This document shows, piece by piece, positions 25,918-33,465 of a DNA stretch of 34,216 nt. Made by a program: the position numbers and the translations under genes. Every line of letters starts with the position of its first letter. Position 1 is the stretch's first letter. Origin of the DNA: an uncultured Prevotella sp. (GTDB taxonomy: Bacteria > Bacteroidota > Bacteroidia > Bacteroidales > Bacteroidaceae). The stretch spans positions 1 through 34,216 of the forward strand of contig ONGP01000023.1 of assembly GCA_900317405.1 (NCBI GenBank), written 5' to 3'. The notes beneath the pieces are model-generated. The model worked only from the letters and a program-made list of their open reading frames with translations. It did no database searches and was not told the origin of the DNA.

Positions 25918-26667
25918 ATGACCATCAACTGGAAACAAACCCTCATGGTAGCCTGCAACATAGCAGTTGGCATCTACCTGCTTCTGGCCGTCACAGCATT
26001 CAACGATCCTGACGAGGCCATGGCCAAGGAATGCACTGAGGTAAAAATCGACATCGAAAAGGAATCGATGGAAGGTTTCCTTAATCCAAGCGAGGTCAAG
26101 AAGTTGCTCACACAACATAAGATATACCCACTATCACAACCTATGAGTTCAATCTCGCCACGCAAGATGGAAGAGACTCTGCAGAAGAGTCCGTTTGTAG
26201 AGAAGGCCGAGTGCTATAAGACACTGAGCGGACACGTATGCATAAACATCAAGCAGCGCATACCCGTAATCCGCATTATGGCCGACAATGGCGATAATTA
26301 CTATCTCGACAATCATGGCAATATCATGCCCGAGGCTGGTTATGCCACAGATATTCTGATAGCGACAGGACACATAAGTAAGAAGTACGCTCAGAACGTA
26401 TTGTCGAAAATTGCCAACCACATAGTAAGCAACACTTTCTGGAAGAACCAGACAGTACAACTTAATGTACTTACAAACGGGACGCTAGAGATGGTTCCTC
26501 GTGTTGGCGATCATATTGTGTTTCTTGGTTCGCCCACGCATATCGACAGCAAGCTGGAGCGACTTCGCAAGTTTTATATCTACGGACTGAACAAAGCTGG
26601 TTGGAACAAGTACAGCTATATCAATGTGGAGTTCAACAACCAGATAATATGTAAAAAGAATAATTGA
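25918..26667 (+). CDS. ftsQ: Cell division protein FtsQ/DivIB
   Basis: 249 residues. A short cytoplasmic start and a TM segment (~9-26) are followed by a POTRA-like domain (KIDIEKESMEGFLNPSEVKKLL, then MEETLQKSPFVEKAECYKTLSGHVCINIKQRIPVIRI) and the FtsQ beta domain (NYYLDNHGNIMPEAG onward, VFLGSPTHIDSKLERLRKFY). It connects the divisome in the periplasm, binding FtsL-like and FtsB-like proteins. The call is supported by position directly before ftsA and ftsZ. Sequence similarity to proteobacterial FtsQ is low, as usual for the phylum. Confidence 0.92.
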   Translation: MTINWKQTLMVACNIAVGIYLLLAVTAFNDPDEAMAKECTEVKIDIEKESMEGFLNPSEVKKLLTQHKIYPLSQPMSSISPRKMEETLQKSPFVEKAECYKTLSGHVCINIKQRIPVIRIMADNGDNYYLDNHGNIMPEAGYATDILIATGHISKKYAQNVLSKIANHIVSNTFWKNQTVQLNVLTNGTLEMVPRVGDHIVFLGSPTHIDSKLERLRKFYIYGLNKAGWNKYSYINVEFNNQIICKKNN

Positions 26668-26684
26668 CAAACAAATAATAAGAG

Positions 26685-28139
26685 ATGGCAGCAAAGGATT
26701 TTATTGTAGCAATTGAACTCGGTTCGTCCAAGGTAACCGGAATCGCGGGACAGAAGAATCTTGACGGCAGCATCAACGTGCTTGCTGTAGTCAAAGAGGA
26801 TTCTTCGTCGTTTATCCGCAAAGGTGTGGTTTACAACATCGACAAGACCGCACAATGCCTCACCAGTATCATCAAGAAACTGGAAACTCAGCTCAAGACA
26901 CAGATTACTCAGGTCTACGTTGGAGTTGGCGGACAGTCAATCCGTAGCGTAAAGAACGTAGTAACCAAGGATCTTCCAGGCGAAACCATCATCACTCAGG
27001 ACATGGTGATTGAACTGATGGACGCAAACCGCAACATGACATATCAGGACCAGGAAATACTCGATGCTGCCGTTCAGGAATACAAGGTTGGAACCCAGTT
27101 CCAGTTGGATCCCGTAGGTATTCAGGCCACTCACATCGAGGGCCACTTCTTGAACATTCTGGAGCGTAAGGCCTTCTATCGCAACCTCAATAAGTGCTTC
27201 GAGACAGCCGGCATAAATGTTGCCGAGATGTATTTGGCTCCACTTGCACTTGCCGACAGTGTACTTACTGAGGTTGAAAAACGTTCGGGTTGTGCACTCG
27301 TCGATATAGGTTCTGATACAACTACAGTATCAGTCTACTCTAAGAATATACTCCGCCATCTTGCCGTCATCCCCCTTGGAAGCAACAATATCACAAAGGA
27401 CATCGCTACCTTGCAGATGGAAGAGAGCGACGCCGAGAAGATGAAACTGAAGTATGGCTCGGCATATACCGACAACAGCGAGATCGACAATGAACTGAAA
27501 TACTCTATCGACTCTGAGCGTCAGGTTGAGAGCCGCAAGTTCATCGAGATTGTAGAGGGCCGCCTTGAGGAAATCATTGAGAACGTCTGGTATCAGATTC
27601 CATCTGAATACTACGACAAACTGCTGGGAGGTATCATCCTTACTGGCGGCGGCTCAAACATGAAGAATATCGAGAAGGCATTTGTCAACCACACTCACGT
27701 TGACAAAATCCGTATAGCCAAGTTCGTTTCGCAAACCATCCTTACTAATAATGAGGAAATCAAGTCGCGTAATGGTATGATGAACACCGTATTAGGTCTG
27801 CTAGCCAAGGGCGACATTAACTGCGCCGGCGATGCATACGATCCAAACGGTGACCTGTTTGCGAGTCTGAAACCTCAAACAGCTCATCCTACTAACGATC
27901 AGCGCCCTGCACGTCAGACAACCGACCTCCCCGCTGGTGTTATCCGCACTGAGGCCGAGAAACAGAAGGCAGAGGAAGAGCGTCGTCGCCAGCAGGAAGA
28001 AGAAGAGCGCGCACGTCAGGAAGAGGAACGTCGCCAACAAGAAGAAGAAGCACGCATCCGCAAGGAGAACAGCGCCTGGAATAAGTTCAAGAAGGGACTT
28101 ATGAAGTTTGGTAAGTCGATTGTTGAAGAAGAAGATTAA
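26685..28139 (+). CDS. ftsA: Cell division protein FtsA with a charged C-terminal linker
   Basis: 484 residues, longer than the ~420 typical of FtsA. The actin-like core runs to about residue 390: AIELGSSKVTGIAG near the N-terminus, the 1C subdomain, CALVDIGSDTTTVSVY, and the adenosine motif GGIILTGGGSNMKNIE. Residues ~420-462 are a low-complexity Glu/Arg/Gln helix. After it, NKFKKGLMKFGKSI near the end fits the amphipathic membrane-targeting helix of FtsA. It anchors FtsZ filaments to the inner membrane. A ribosome-site-like AAGAG precedes the ATG, and ftsZ follows after 15 bases. The long linker is likely disordered or a single alpha-helix. Confidence 0.96.
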   Translation: MAAKDFIVAIELGSSKVTGIAGQKNLDGSINVLAVVKEDSSSFIRKGVVYNIDKTAQCLTSIIKKLETQLKTQITQVYVGVGGQSIRSVKNVVTKDLPGETIITQDMVIELMDANRNMTYQDQEILDAAVQEYKVGTQFQLDPVGIQATHIEGHFLNILERKAFYRNLNKCFETAGINVAEMYLAPLALADSVLTEVEKRSGCALVDIGSDTTTVSVYSKNILRHLAVIPLGSNNITKDIATLQMEESDAEKMKLKYGSAYTDNSEIDNELKYSIDSERQVESRKFIEIVEGRLEEIIENVWYQIPSEYYDKLLGGIILTGGGSNMKNIEKAFVNHTHVDKIRIAKFVSQTILTNNEEIKSRNGMMNTVLGLLAKGDINCAGDAYDPNGDLFASLKPQTAHPTNDQRPARQTTDLPAGVIRTEAEKQKAEEERRRQQEEEERARQEEERRQQEEEARIRKENSAWNKFKKGLMKFGKSIVEEED

Positions 28140-28154
28140 AAACGAAAGAAGATT

Positions 28155-29495
28155 ATGGAGAACAATATGAATATAGACATCCTGGACTTCGGAGCACCGG
28201 AGAAGGAGCATAGCATCATCAAGGTCATTGGTGTTGGTGGTGGTGGCGGTAACGCTGTTAACCATATGTATCGTGAGGGCATTCACGATGTAACATTCGT
28301 GCTTTGCAACACCGACAACCAGGCACTTAACGATTCGCCCGTACCCGTTCATCTCCAGTTGGGAAAGGAGGGACTTGGTGCAGGAAACAAACCTGAGAAA
28401 GCCCGTCAGGCAGCCGAAGAGAGCATCGAGGATATCCGCACTATGCTTAGCGACGGAACCCGTATGGCATTCATCACAGCCGGTATGGGCGGTGGTACAG
28501 GTACAGGAGCTGCTCCTGTCATCGCTCGTGTTTCAAAAGAACTTGGCATTCTTACCGTTGGTATCGTCACCATTCCCTTCCGTTTTGAGGGCGACCGTAA
28601 GATCGACCAAGCTCTAGATGGTGTCGAAGAAATGTCGAAACACGTTGATGCTCTGTTGGTTATCAACAACGAGCGTCTACGCGAGATATATCCAGAACTG
28701 TCTGTACTCGATGCCTTTGGCAAGGCTGATGACACACTGAGTGTTGCAGCCAAGTCGATTGCCGAGATAATCACCGTTCACGGACTTATCAACCTCGACT
28801 TCAACGATGTAAAGACCGTGCTTAAGGATGGTGGCGTAGCTATCATGTCAACAGGTTACGGCGAAGGTGAAGGTCGAGTAAAGAAGGCCATTGAAGATGC
28901 ACTCAATTCACCTCTGCTCAACGATAACGACATCTTCAACTCAAAGAAGATCCTGCTCTCTATCTCGTTTGCAGGCTCTAAGGATGGTCAGTCATCGCTG
29001 ATGATGGAAGAGATGAACGACGTAAACGACTTCATGGCCAAGTTTGGCAACGACTTCGAAATCAAGTGGGGACTTGCCACCGACCTCGAACTTGGTAAAA
29101 AAGTAAAGGTAACAATTCTGGCTACAGGTTTCGGTATCGAGAATGTTGATGGTATGAATGGTCACCTGAAGAAACATAGTCAGGAGGATATCAATCGTAT
29201 AGCCGAAGAGCAGGAAAAAGCAGCCGAGCGCCAGGATCGCCGCAACCGCTACTATGGAGGCGAGGGAGCAACCAAGCGTTACAAGCGTCGTCCTAACATC
29301 TACCTGTTCCGTCCTGAGGATCTCGACAACGACGATGTTATTTCAGCCGTTGAGCAGACTCCTACCTACAAGCGTACCCGTGAGATTCTGGATAGCATCA
29401 ACTCACAGGCCAGCAATGTCGACGAGGTTGTAACCATCGACGAGCCCGCACAGGATCCGCACGAGCCAATTCAGGGTACCATTAAGTTTATGTAA
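28155..29495 (+). CDS. ftsZ: Cell division GTPase FtsZ
   Basis: 446 residues. IKVIGVGGGGGNAVNHM near residue 22, the tubulin signature GGGTGTG at 112-118, FRFEGDRK, NNERL and the T7 loop NLDFNDVKTVL show an intact GTPase. After the core (~330) comes a charged linker with KRYKRRP and TPTYKRTREIL, ending in GTIKFM, which is the Bacteroidota-style tail and differs from the proteobacterial C-terminal peptide. It polymerises at midcell to form the Z-ring. It is the last gene of the dcw cluster and is convergent with recO, with only 12 bases between the stops. Confidence 0.98.
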   Translation: MENNMNIDILDFGAPEKEHSIIKVIGVGGGGGNAVNHMYREGIHDVTFVLCNTDNQALNDSPVPVHLQLGKEGLGAGNKPEKARQAAEESIEDIRTMLSDGTRMAFITAGMGGGTGTGAAPVIARVSKELGILTVGIVTIPFRFEGDRKIDQALDGVEEMSKHVDALLVINNERLREIYPELSVLDAFGKADDTLSVAAKSIAEIITVHGLINLDFNDVKTVLKDGGVAIMSTGYGEGEGRVKKAIEDALNSPLLNDNDIFNSKKILLSISFAGSKDGQSSLMMEEMNDVNDFMAKFGNDFEIKWGLATDLELGKKVKVTILATGFGIENVDGMNGHLKKHSQEDINRIAEEQEKAAERQDRRNRYYGGEGATKRYKRRPNIYLFRPEDLDNDDVISAVEQTPTYKRTREILDSINSQASNVDEVVTIDEPAQDPHEPIQGTIKFM

Positions 29496-29505
29496 ACTCG
29501 CTGCA

Positions 29506-29521
29506 CCTTATTGATATAAGG
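29506..29521. terminator. Small inverted repeat between the convergent ftsZ and recO genes
   Basis: CCTTAT and ATAAGG arms with a 4-base loop overlap the recO stop codon. There is no T-run, so it is at best a weak bidirectional terminator. Confidence 0.25.
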
Positions 29522-30233
29522 CTTGCAATACTTCTATCGACTTCATCTCTGGAAAATCCGGCAGATGGAGTCGATAATATTTTAGCGACACTTCAAGCAG
29601 TCGATTTCGCTCCTGATGTGTCATACGAAACAGATGCATCGTGGGAAAATCCATTCGCATCATCAACTGCACCTTCTGCGCCTCTTCTGGATGCAAGAAA
29701 TCGCGATGTACGGGGGGATTTCTCATAAACACACTCTCGCGCAGGTCAAAGTAATCCCCATCCTTATAATCGTCAAGATTGGGATAGAAACCCAGGAATC
29801 GCGTAAGCCTCAACAGAAATACGAGGTGAAAGTTTGCAAAACGAGTCTGCTGACCATCCAGCCACATAATACTATTCTCCAGATAATCATATAGCAACTC
29901 GTTACGCTGCTCTGAACGTAGGGCATAATACAGGAACTCGGCCACAAACAGCGAGATAGTCAACTTATCAGGCTCAAAGGGTATAGATGCAAACGGACTC
30001 ATAAGTCTTACGTCGTGCAACTTCTGTAACTGCAGCCTTGGCCTAATGTCGGTCTCTATATCTAATAAGGTAAGAGGCTGAAAAAACTGCTTCTTAACCT
30101 TACCTTTCGCCGTCTTGGGTATGCTCACAATAAACGACTGCCTACCAAATGCTCTGGTAAACATATCTACAATCAATCTAGTCTCTCCATACTTGAGCGA
30201 ATGTAGTACAATAGCCTGAGTTTTCGTCAACAT
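29508..30233 (-). CDS. recO: DNA repair protein RecO
   Basis: 241 residues from the ATG at 30233; an upstream in-frame TTG at 30242 overlaps the promoter and is rejected. The N-terminal OB-fold has TQAIVLHSLKYGETRLIVDMFTR and FGRQSFIV, followed by a helical domain (LTISLFVAEFLYYALR). It contains no cysteine, so the zinc finger found in many RecO proteins is absent; the corresponding region reads NLDDYKDGDYFDL. RecO helps load RecA on SSB-coated single-stranded DNA in gap repair, with RecR. The ATG lies 6 bases after the -7 element, so the mRNA appears leaderless. Confidence 0.93.
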   Translation of the reverse strand: MLTKTQAIVLHSLKYGETRLIVDMFTRAFGRQSFIVSIPKTAKGKVKKQFFQPLTLLDIETDIRPRLQLQKLHDVRLMSPFASIPFEPDKLTISLFVAEFLYYALRSEQRNELLYDYLENSIMWLDGQQTRFANFHLVFLLRLTRFLGFYPNLDDYKDGDYFDLRESVFMRNPPVHRDFLHPEEAQKVQLMMRMDFPTMHLFRMTHQERNRLLEVSLKYYRLHLPDFPEMKSIEVLQALYQ

Positions 30234-30239
30234 ATGGTG

Positions 30240-30247
30240 CAAAGGTA
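30240..30247 (-). promoter_or_regulatory. Promoter -7 element of recO
   Basis: The minus strand reads TACCTTTG at 30247-30240, a perfect TAnnTTTG, followed by CAC and the ATG at 30233. Confidence 0.65.
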
Positions 30248-30286
30248 CAAAAAATATCCGTAAAATGTTATTTTTTACTAAAAATA

Positions 30287-30318
30287 TTTGGTAGAATGGA
30301 AAAATAGTCGTACTTTTG
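30287..30318 (+). promoter_or_regulatory. Promoter of tRNA-Glu
   Basis: TTTG at 30287-30290, a 20-base spacer and TACTTTTG at 30311-30318 match the Bacteroidota consensus closely. The mature tRNA begins 18 bases after the -7 element. Confidence 0.8.
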
Positions 30319-30336
30319 CACCCGCATTTTCGCGAT

Positions 30337-30408
30337 GGTCCCTTCGTCTATCGGTTAGGACGAGAGATTTTCATTCTCTAAAGAGGAGTTCGACTCTCCT
30401 AGGGACTA
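30337..30408 (+). tRNA. tRNA-Glu (anticodon UUC)
   Basis: The cloverleaf folds by eye. The acceptor is GGTCCCT with AGGGACT, including a G1-U72 wobble pair. The D-arm is GTCT with GGAC. The anticodon stem is AGAGA with TCTCT around the loop TTTTCAT, giving anticodon TTC at 30370-30372. The T-arm is AGGAG with CTCCT around TTCGACT. The variable loop is short and the discriminator is A. The 3' CCA is not encoded. Its own promoter lies just upstream. Confidence 0.95.
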
Positions 30409-30460
30409 CAAAATTTAAATCTATCATCTGCACAGCCATGTGCTACCAAACATCAAATGG

Positions 30461-30527
30461 ATGGGATAAGGTGGTAGAGGGTTCGAAAGAGCCCGCCCAG
30501 GGCAGCCTTTAACGACGTAAGACCCAT
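30461..30527 (+). ncRNA. Possible structured leader RNA upstream of rpsT
   Basis: The stretch between tRNA-Glu and rpsT is more G+C-rich than its flanks and can form nested pairs: ATGGG (30461-30465) with CCCAT (30523-30527), AAGG (30468-30471) with CCTT (30506-30509), and GGGTTC-GAAA-GAGCCC (30479-30494), a hairpin with a GNRA tetraloop. No open reading frame explains it. It could be a leader for autoregulation by ribosomal protein S20. This is by-eye folding only. Confidence 0.4.
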
Positions 30528-30565
30528 AAGCTTTATAATTAACAATTTAAAATTTCAAAACAAAC

Positions 30566-30820
30566 ATGGCAAATCACAAGTCATCAGTGAAGAGAATCCG
30601 TCAGGAGAAGAAAAGAGCACTTCACAACCACTACTACGCAAAGACAATGCGTAACGCTGTTCGCAAGCTCCGTGCTACCACTAACAAGGAAGAGGCTGTT
30701 GCTCTGTATCCAAAGGTACAGAAGATGCTGGATAAGCTGGCTAAGACTAACGTTATCCACAAGAACAAGGCCGCTAACCTCAAGTCTAGCCTTGCACAGC
30801 ACGTTAACAAGCTGGGATAA
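30566..30820 (+). CDS. rpsT: 30S ribosomal protein S20
   Basis: 84 residues, usual length. [33 protein letters not shown] and a Lys-rich C-terminus ([21 protein letters not shown]) are diagnostic of bS20. It binds 16S rRNA early in assembly of the small subunit. Its gene stands alone between tRNA-Glu and gyrB, with a strong terminator 24 bases downstream. No TAnnTTTG element is visible directly before it, so it may be read through from the tRNA promoter or use a promoter I cannot see. Confidence 0.97.
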   Translation: MANHKSSVKRIRQEKKRALHNHYYAKTMRNAVRKLRATTNKEEAVALYPKVQKMLDKLAKTNVIHKNKAANLKSSLAQHVNKLG

Positions 30821-30843
30821 TTCTTCTACCCAACGATAAGCTG

Positions 30844-30880
30844 AGCCGTAGCCCTTTCAGGGTTGCGGCTTTCTTTTTTC
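30844..30880 (+). terminator. Rho-independent terminator of rpsT
   Basis: Twelve-base arms AGCCGTAGCCCT (30844-30855) and AGGGTTGCGGCT (30859-30870) pair fully with two G-U pairs around a TTC loop, followed by a T-rich run to 30879. Confidence 0.9.
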
Positions 30881-30889
30881 ATTTTTTAG

Positions 30890-30910
30890 CAGATAAACTA
30901 CGTTTATCTG
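30890..30910 (+). promoter_or_regulatory. Perfect palindrome at the -33 region of the gyrB promoter
   Basis: CAGATAAAC (30890-30898), centre TAC, GTTTATCTG (30902-30910): nine-base arms without mismatch, 12 bases before the -7 element. Its place suits a dimeric repressor operator, but no regulator is known to me for it. Confidence 0.6.
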
Positions 30911-30922
30911 AAAGTTTTTTTG

Positions 30923-30930
30923 TAACTTTG
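30923..30930 (+). promoter_or_regulatory. Promoter -7 element of gyrB
   Basis: TAACTTTG, followed by CA, matches TAnnTTTG, 26 bases before the gyrB ATG. No TTTG is present at the -33 position, which the palindrome partly fills. Confidence 0.75.
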
Positions 30931-30956
30931 CAACCAAAATGAATATTAAGTAAGCA

Positions 30957-32933
30957 ATGACAGAAGAACAACTGAACCAAGAACAAAATTACTCCGCGAG
31001 TAACATTCAGGTACTCGAGGGTTTGGAAGCCGTACGTAAGCGTCCAGCTATGTACATCGGCGACATCAGTGAGAAGGGTCTCCACCATTTGGTAAACGAA
31101 ACCGTCGACAACTCTATCGACGAGGCAATGGCCGGATATTGCACCCATATCGAAGTAACTATCAACGAAGATAACTCAATCACCGTACAAGACAATGGTC
31201 GTGGTATCCCCGTAGACGAGCACGAGAAGATGCACAAAAGTGCACTCGAGGTTGTAATGACAGTGCTCCACGCCGGAGGTAAGTTCGACAAGGGATCTTA
31301 TAAGGTGTCAGGAGGTCTGCACGGTGTAGGTGTAAGCTGTGTTAACGCACTCTCTACCCACATGATGTCGCAGGTATTCCGCAATGGCCATATCTACCAG
31401 CAGGAGTACGAGAAGGGTAAGCCACTCTATGACGTTAAGATCGTAGGCGACACCGACAAAACAGGTACCCGCCAGCAGTTCTGGCCCGATGGCAGCATAT
31501 TTACAACTACAGAATATAAGTACGACATCATAGCCAAGCGTATGCGTGAGTTGGCATATCTTAATGCAGGCATTACCATCACACTGGCCGATCTTCGTCC
31601 TGATGAGGAGGGCAATCTGCGCCAGCCCGAGGTGTTCCACGCCAAGGAGGGACTTAAGGAGTTTGTGCGCTACGTAGATCGTCACCGTACATCTATCATC
31701 GGCGATCCTATCTGCCTGAAGACTGAGAAGGACGGTGTGCCCATCGAGGTAGCCCTGCTCTACAATAGCGACTATTCTGAGAATATTCACTCTTACGTAA
31801 ATAATATCAACACTATCGAGGGTGGTACCCACCTTACTGGTTTCCGCATCGCTCTAGCTCGTGCACTCAAGAAGTATGCCGACGAGGACGATCAGCTGCG
31901 CAAGCAAATTGAGAAAGCCAAGATTGAGGTGGCTCAGGATGACTTCCGCGAGGGTCTTACGGCCATCATCTCTGTTAAGGTAGCCGAGCCACAGTTCGAG
32001 GGTCAGACCAAGACCAAGCTGGGCAACAGCGAGGTTAACGGAGCCGTACAGAAGGCCGTAGGCGAGGCTATGACCAACTATCTGGAGGAACACCCAAAAG
32101 AGGCTCATACCATCTGCGAAAAGGTTATTCTGGCCGCTACAGCACGTATTGCCGCCCGTAAGGCTCGTGAGAGTGTTCAGCGCAAGAATCCTATGACTGG
32201 CGGTGGTCTGCCTGGTAAACTGGCCGACTGCTCAAACAAGGATCCTAAGGAGTGCGAGATATTCCTCGTCGAGGGAGATTCGGCCGGTGGTTCTGCCAAG
32301 CAGGGTCGCGACCGTCACTTCCAGGCCATTCTGCCTCTGCGTGGTAAGATCCTTAACGTAGAGAAGGTACAGTGGCACCGTGTGTTCGAGGCCGAATCAG
32401 TAATGAACATCATTCAGAGTATCGGCGTACGCTTTGGTGTTGACGGCGAAGATTCTAAGGATGCCAACATCGATAAGCTGCGTTACGACAAGATTATCAT
32501 AATGACCGACGCCGACGTCGATGGTTCTCACATCGACACACTTATTATGACACTCTTCTATCGCTTTATGCCACAGGTTATCCAGGGTGGCCATCTCTAC
32601 ATCGCTACACCACCACTCTACAAGTGTACTTATAAGAAGACCTCAGAGTACTGCTACACCGAGCAGCAGCGCCAGGCATTCATCGATAAGTACGTGGCTG
32701 GTAATGGCGACGACAAGGCCTTGCACACACAGCGCTACAAAGGTCTTGGTGAGATGAACCCAGAGCAGCTTTGGGAAACCACAATGAACCCAGAGAACCG
32801 CTTGCTCAAGCAGGTTACTATCGAGAATGCCGCCGAGGCCGACGAGATATTCTCAATGCTGATGGGCGACGACGTAGAACCTCGCCGCGAGTTCATCGAA
32901 AAGAACGCTACCTACGCCAACATCGACGCGTAA
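30957..32933 (+). CDS. gyrB: DNA gyrase subunit B
   Basis: 658 residues, the short GyrB form without the ~165-residue insertion of the Escherichia coli protein. The GHKL ATPase domain has HHLVNETVDNSIDEA with catalytic Glu48 and Asn52, DNGRGIPV, and GGLHGVGVSCVNALS. The TOPRIM domain has E439-GDSAGGSAKQGRDR and D518-A-D-V-D-G; the tail has QRYKGLGEMNPEQLWETTMNP. The AKQGRD sequence after EGDSAGGS favours GyrB over ParE. With GyrA, encoded elsewhere, it introduces negative supercoils. The gene is monocistronic: own promoter, a palindrome upstream and a strong terminator downstream. It ends in a double stop (TAATAA). Confidence 0.97.
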   Translation: MTEEQLNQEQNYSASNIQVLEGLEAVRKRPAMYIGDISEKGLHHLVNETVDNSIDEAMAGYCTHIEVTINEDNSITVQDNGRGIPVDEHEKMHKSALEVVMTVLHAGGKFDKGSYKVSGGLHGVGVSCVNALSTHMMSQVFRNGHIYQQEYEKGKPLYDVKIVGDTDKTGTRQQFWPDGSIFTTTEYKYDIIAKRMRELAYLNAGITITLADLRPDEEGNLRQPEVFHAKEGLKEFVRYVDRHRTSIIGDPICLKTEKDGVPIEVALLYNSDYSENIHSYVNNINTIEGGTHLTGFRIALARALKKYADEDDQLRKQIEKAKIEVAQDDFREGLTAIISVKVAEPQFEGQTKTKLGNSEVNGAVQKAVGEAMTNYLEEHPKEAHTICEKVILAATARIAARKARESVQRKNPMTGGGLPGKLADCSNKDPKECEIFLVEGDSAGGSAKQGRDRHFQAILPLRGKILNVEKVQWHRVFEAESVMNIIQSIGVRFGVDGEDSKDANIDKLRYDKIIIMTDADVDGSHIDTLIMTLFYRFMPQVIQGGHLYIATPPLYKCTYKKTSEYCYTEQQRQAFIDKYVAGNGDDKALHTQRYKGLGEMNPEQLWETTMNPENRLLKQVTIENAAEADEIFSMLMGDDVEPRREFIEKNATYANIDA

Positions 32934-32941
32934 TAAGTATT

Positions 32942-32972
32942 GGGGGCAATGAGAGTTCATTGTCCCCTTTTT
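32942..32972 (+). terminator. Rho-independent terminator of gyrB
   Basis: Eleven-base arms GGGGGCAATGA (32942-32952) and TCATTGTCCCC (32957-32967), one G-U pair, loop GAGT, followed by TTTTT. Confidence 0.92.
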
Positions 32973-32973
32973 G

Positions 32974-33013
32974 TTCCCTCACTAGGGAAATTTTGCGCCC
33001 TCACTAGGGAAAT
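32974..33013. repeat. Two 16-base direct repeats, each a small hairpin
   Basis: CCCTCACTAGGGAAAT occurs at 32976-32991 and again, identical, at 32998-33013 (22-base period). Each copy contains CCCT-CACT-AGGG; the first extends to TTCCCT/AGGGAA. Confidence 0.85.
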
Positions 33014-33064
33014 AATTTTTCTATTAATAGTAGCAAATCGCGGACTTATAGATAGTCGGCATCT

Positions 33065-33108
33065 ATCTGGTAAATAATCGTAACATATCTGGTAGATTGC
33101 CGTAATAT
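33065..33108. repeat. Tandem 22-base imperfect direct repeat
   Basis: Two adjacent 22-base units, 33065-33086 and 33087-33108, share ATCTGGTA, then AT, then CGTAA and final AT, with 17 of 22 positions the same. The first overlaps the 3' arm of a 6-base inverted repeat (AGATAG 33050-33055, CTATCT 33063-33068). Confidence 0.75.
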
Positions 33109-33171
33109 ACCAAGCGACGACCCGTAACTACGTGACTCGAGAAGCTACGCTTCGTGGGCGATGAAGTACTG

Positions 33172-33189
33172 TTGGGACAATTGGGACAA
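33172..33189. repeat. Tandem TTGGGACAA repeat
   Basis: Two perfect adjacent copies, 33172-33180 and 33181-33189. A near-inverted copy (TTGTCCTAATTGTCAC, 33373-33388) lies about 185 bases further on. Confidence 0.75.
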
Positions 33190-33414
33190 CGTTTTTTCGT
33201 TATTGGCTGGCAGAGATGGCTGGGAGATTATTATAATGGATATGATTTATTGAATGATATTATTATCAATTAATAAACTTATTATTTTCACTAACTAAAC
33301 ATAGTATTTAGTCGTAGTAGATAAGCAGTCTACCCGAAGTAGGCCAAAAGTATGCAAAAAATGCACTGTCTTTTGTCCTAATTGTCACACCTCTCGAAAA
33401 AATACGCACAAAAC

Positions 33415-33447
33415 AAAGAGGATGTGTCTATATGACACATCCTCTTT
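33415..33447. terminator. Bidirectional terminator hairpin, serving the minus-strand lipoprotein gene
   Basis: Fourteen-base perfect arms, AAAGAGGATGTGTC (33415-33428) and GACACATCCTCTTT (33434-33447), with loop TATAT. Both strands run into T-rich sequence. It begins 18 bases after the stop of the lipoprotein gene. Confidence 0.9.
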
Positions 33448-33465
33448 TCTATCCAATATTATCAA

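Larger units (their letters stand above)
32973..33414. other. Gene-free, repeat-rich intergenic region between gyrB and the lipoprotein gene
   Basis: About 440 bases lie between the two terminators without a convincing reading frame, RNA gene or TAnnTTTG promoter. The stretch holds three sets of short direct repeats (described separately), a GAAGC-TAC-GCTTC inverted repeat at 33141-33153, and an AT-rich section (33225-33315). The flanking genes converge, so no promoter is needed here. Confidence 0.7.

Noticed and set aside
27801-28352. Open frame of 183 codons on the minus strand over the ftsA-ftsZ junction
   Set aside because: The long Leu/Phe runs are simply the reverse of the Glu-rich FtsA linker; both + strand genes are certain.
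30288-30512. Possible small protein between recO and rpsT on the + strand
   Set aside because: The frame runs straight through the tRNA-Glu gene and its promoter, so it is not a plausible coding sequence.
31308-31832. Open frame of 174 codons on the minus strand inside gyrB
   Set aside because: Antisense shadow of highly conserved GyrB ATPase and transducer coding sequence; no start signals.
32934-33465. CRISPR array in the repeat-rich interval
   Set aside because: Repeats come in pairs only, differ from each other in sequence, have no regular unique spacers, and no cas genes are present.
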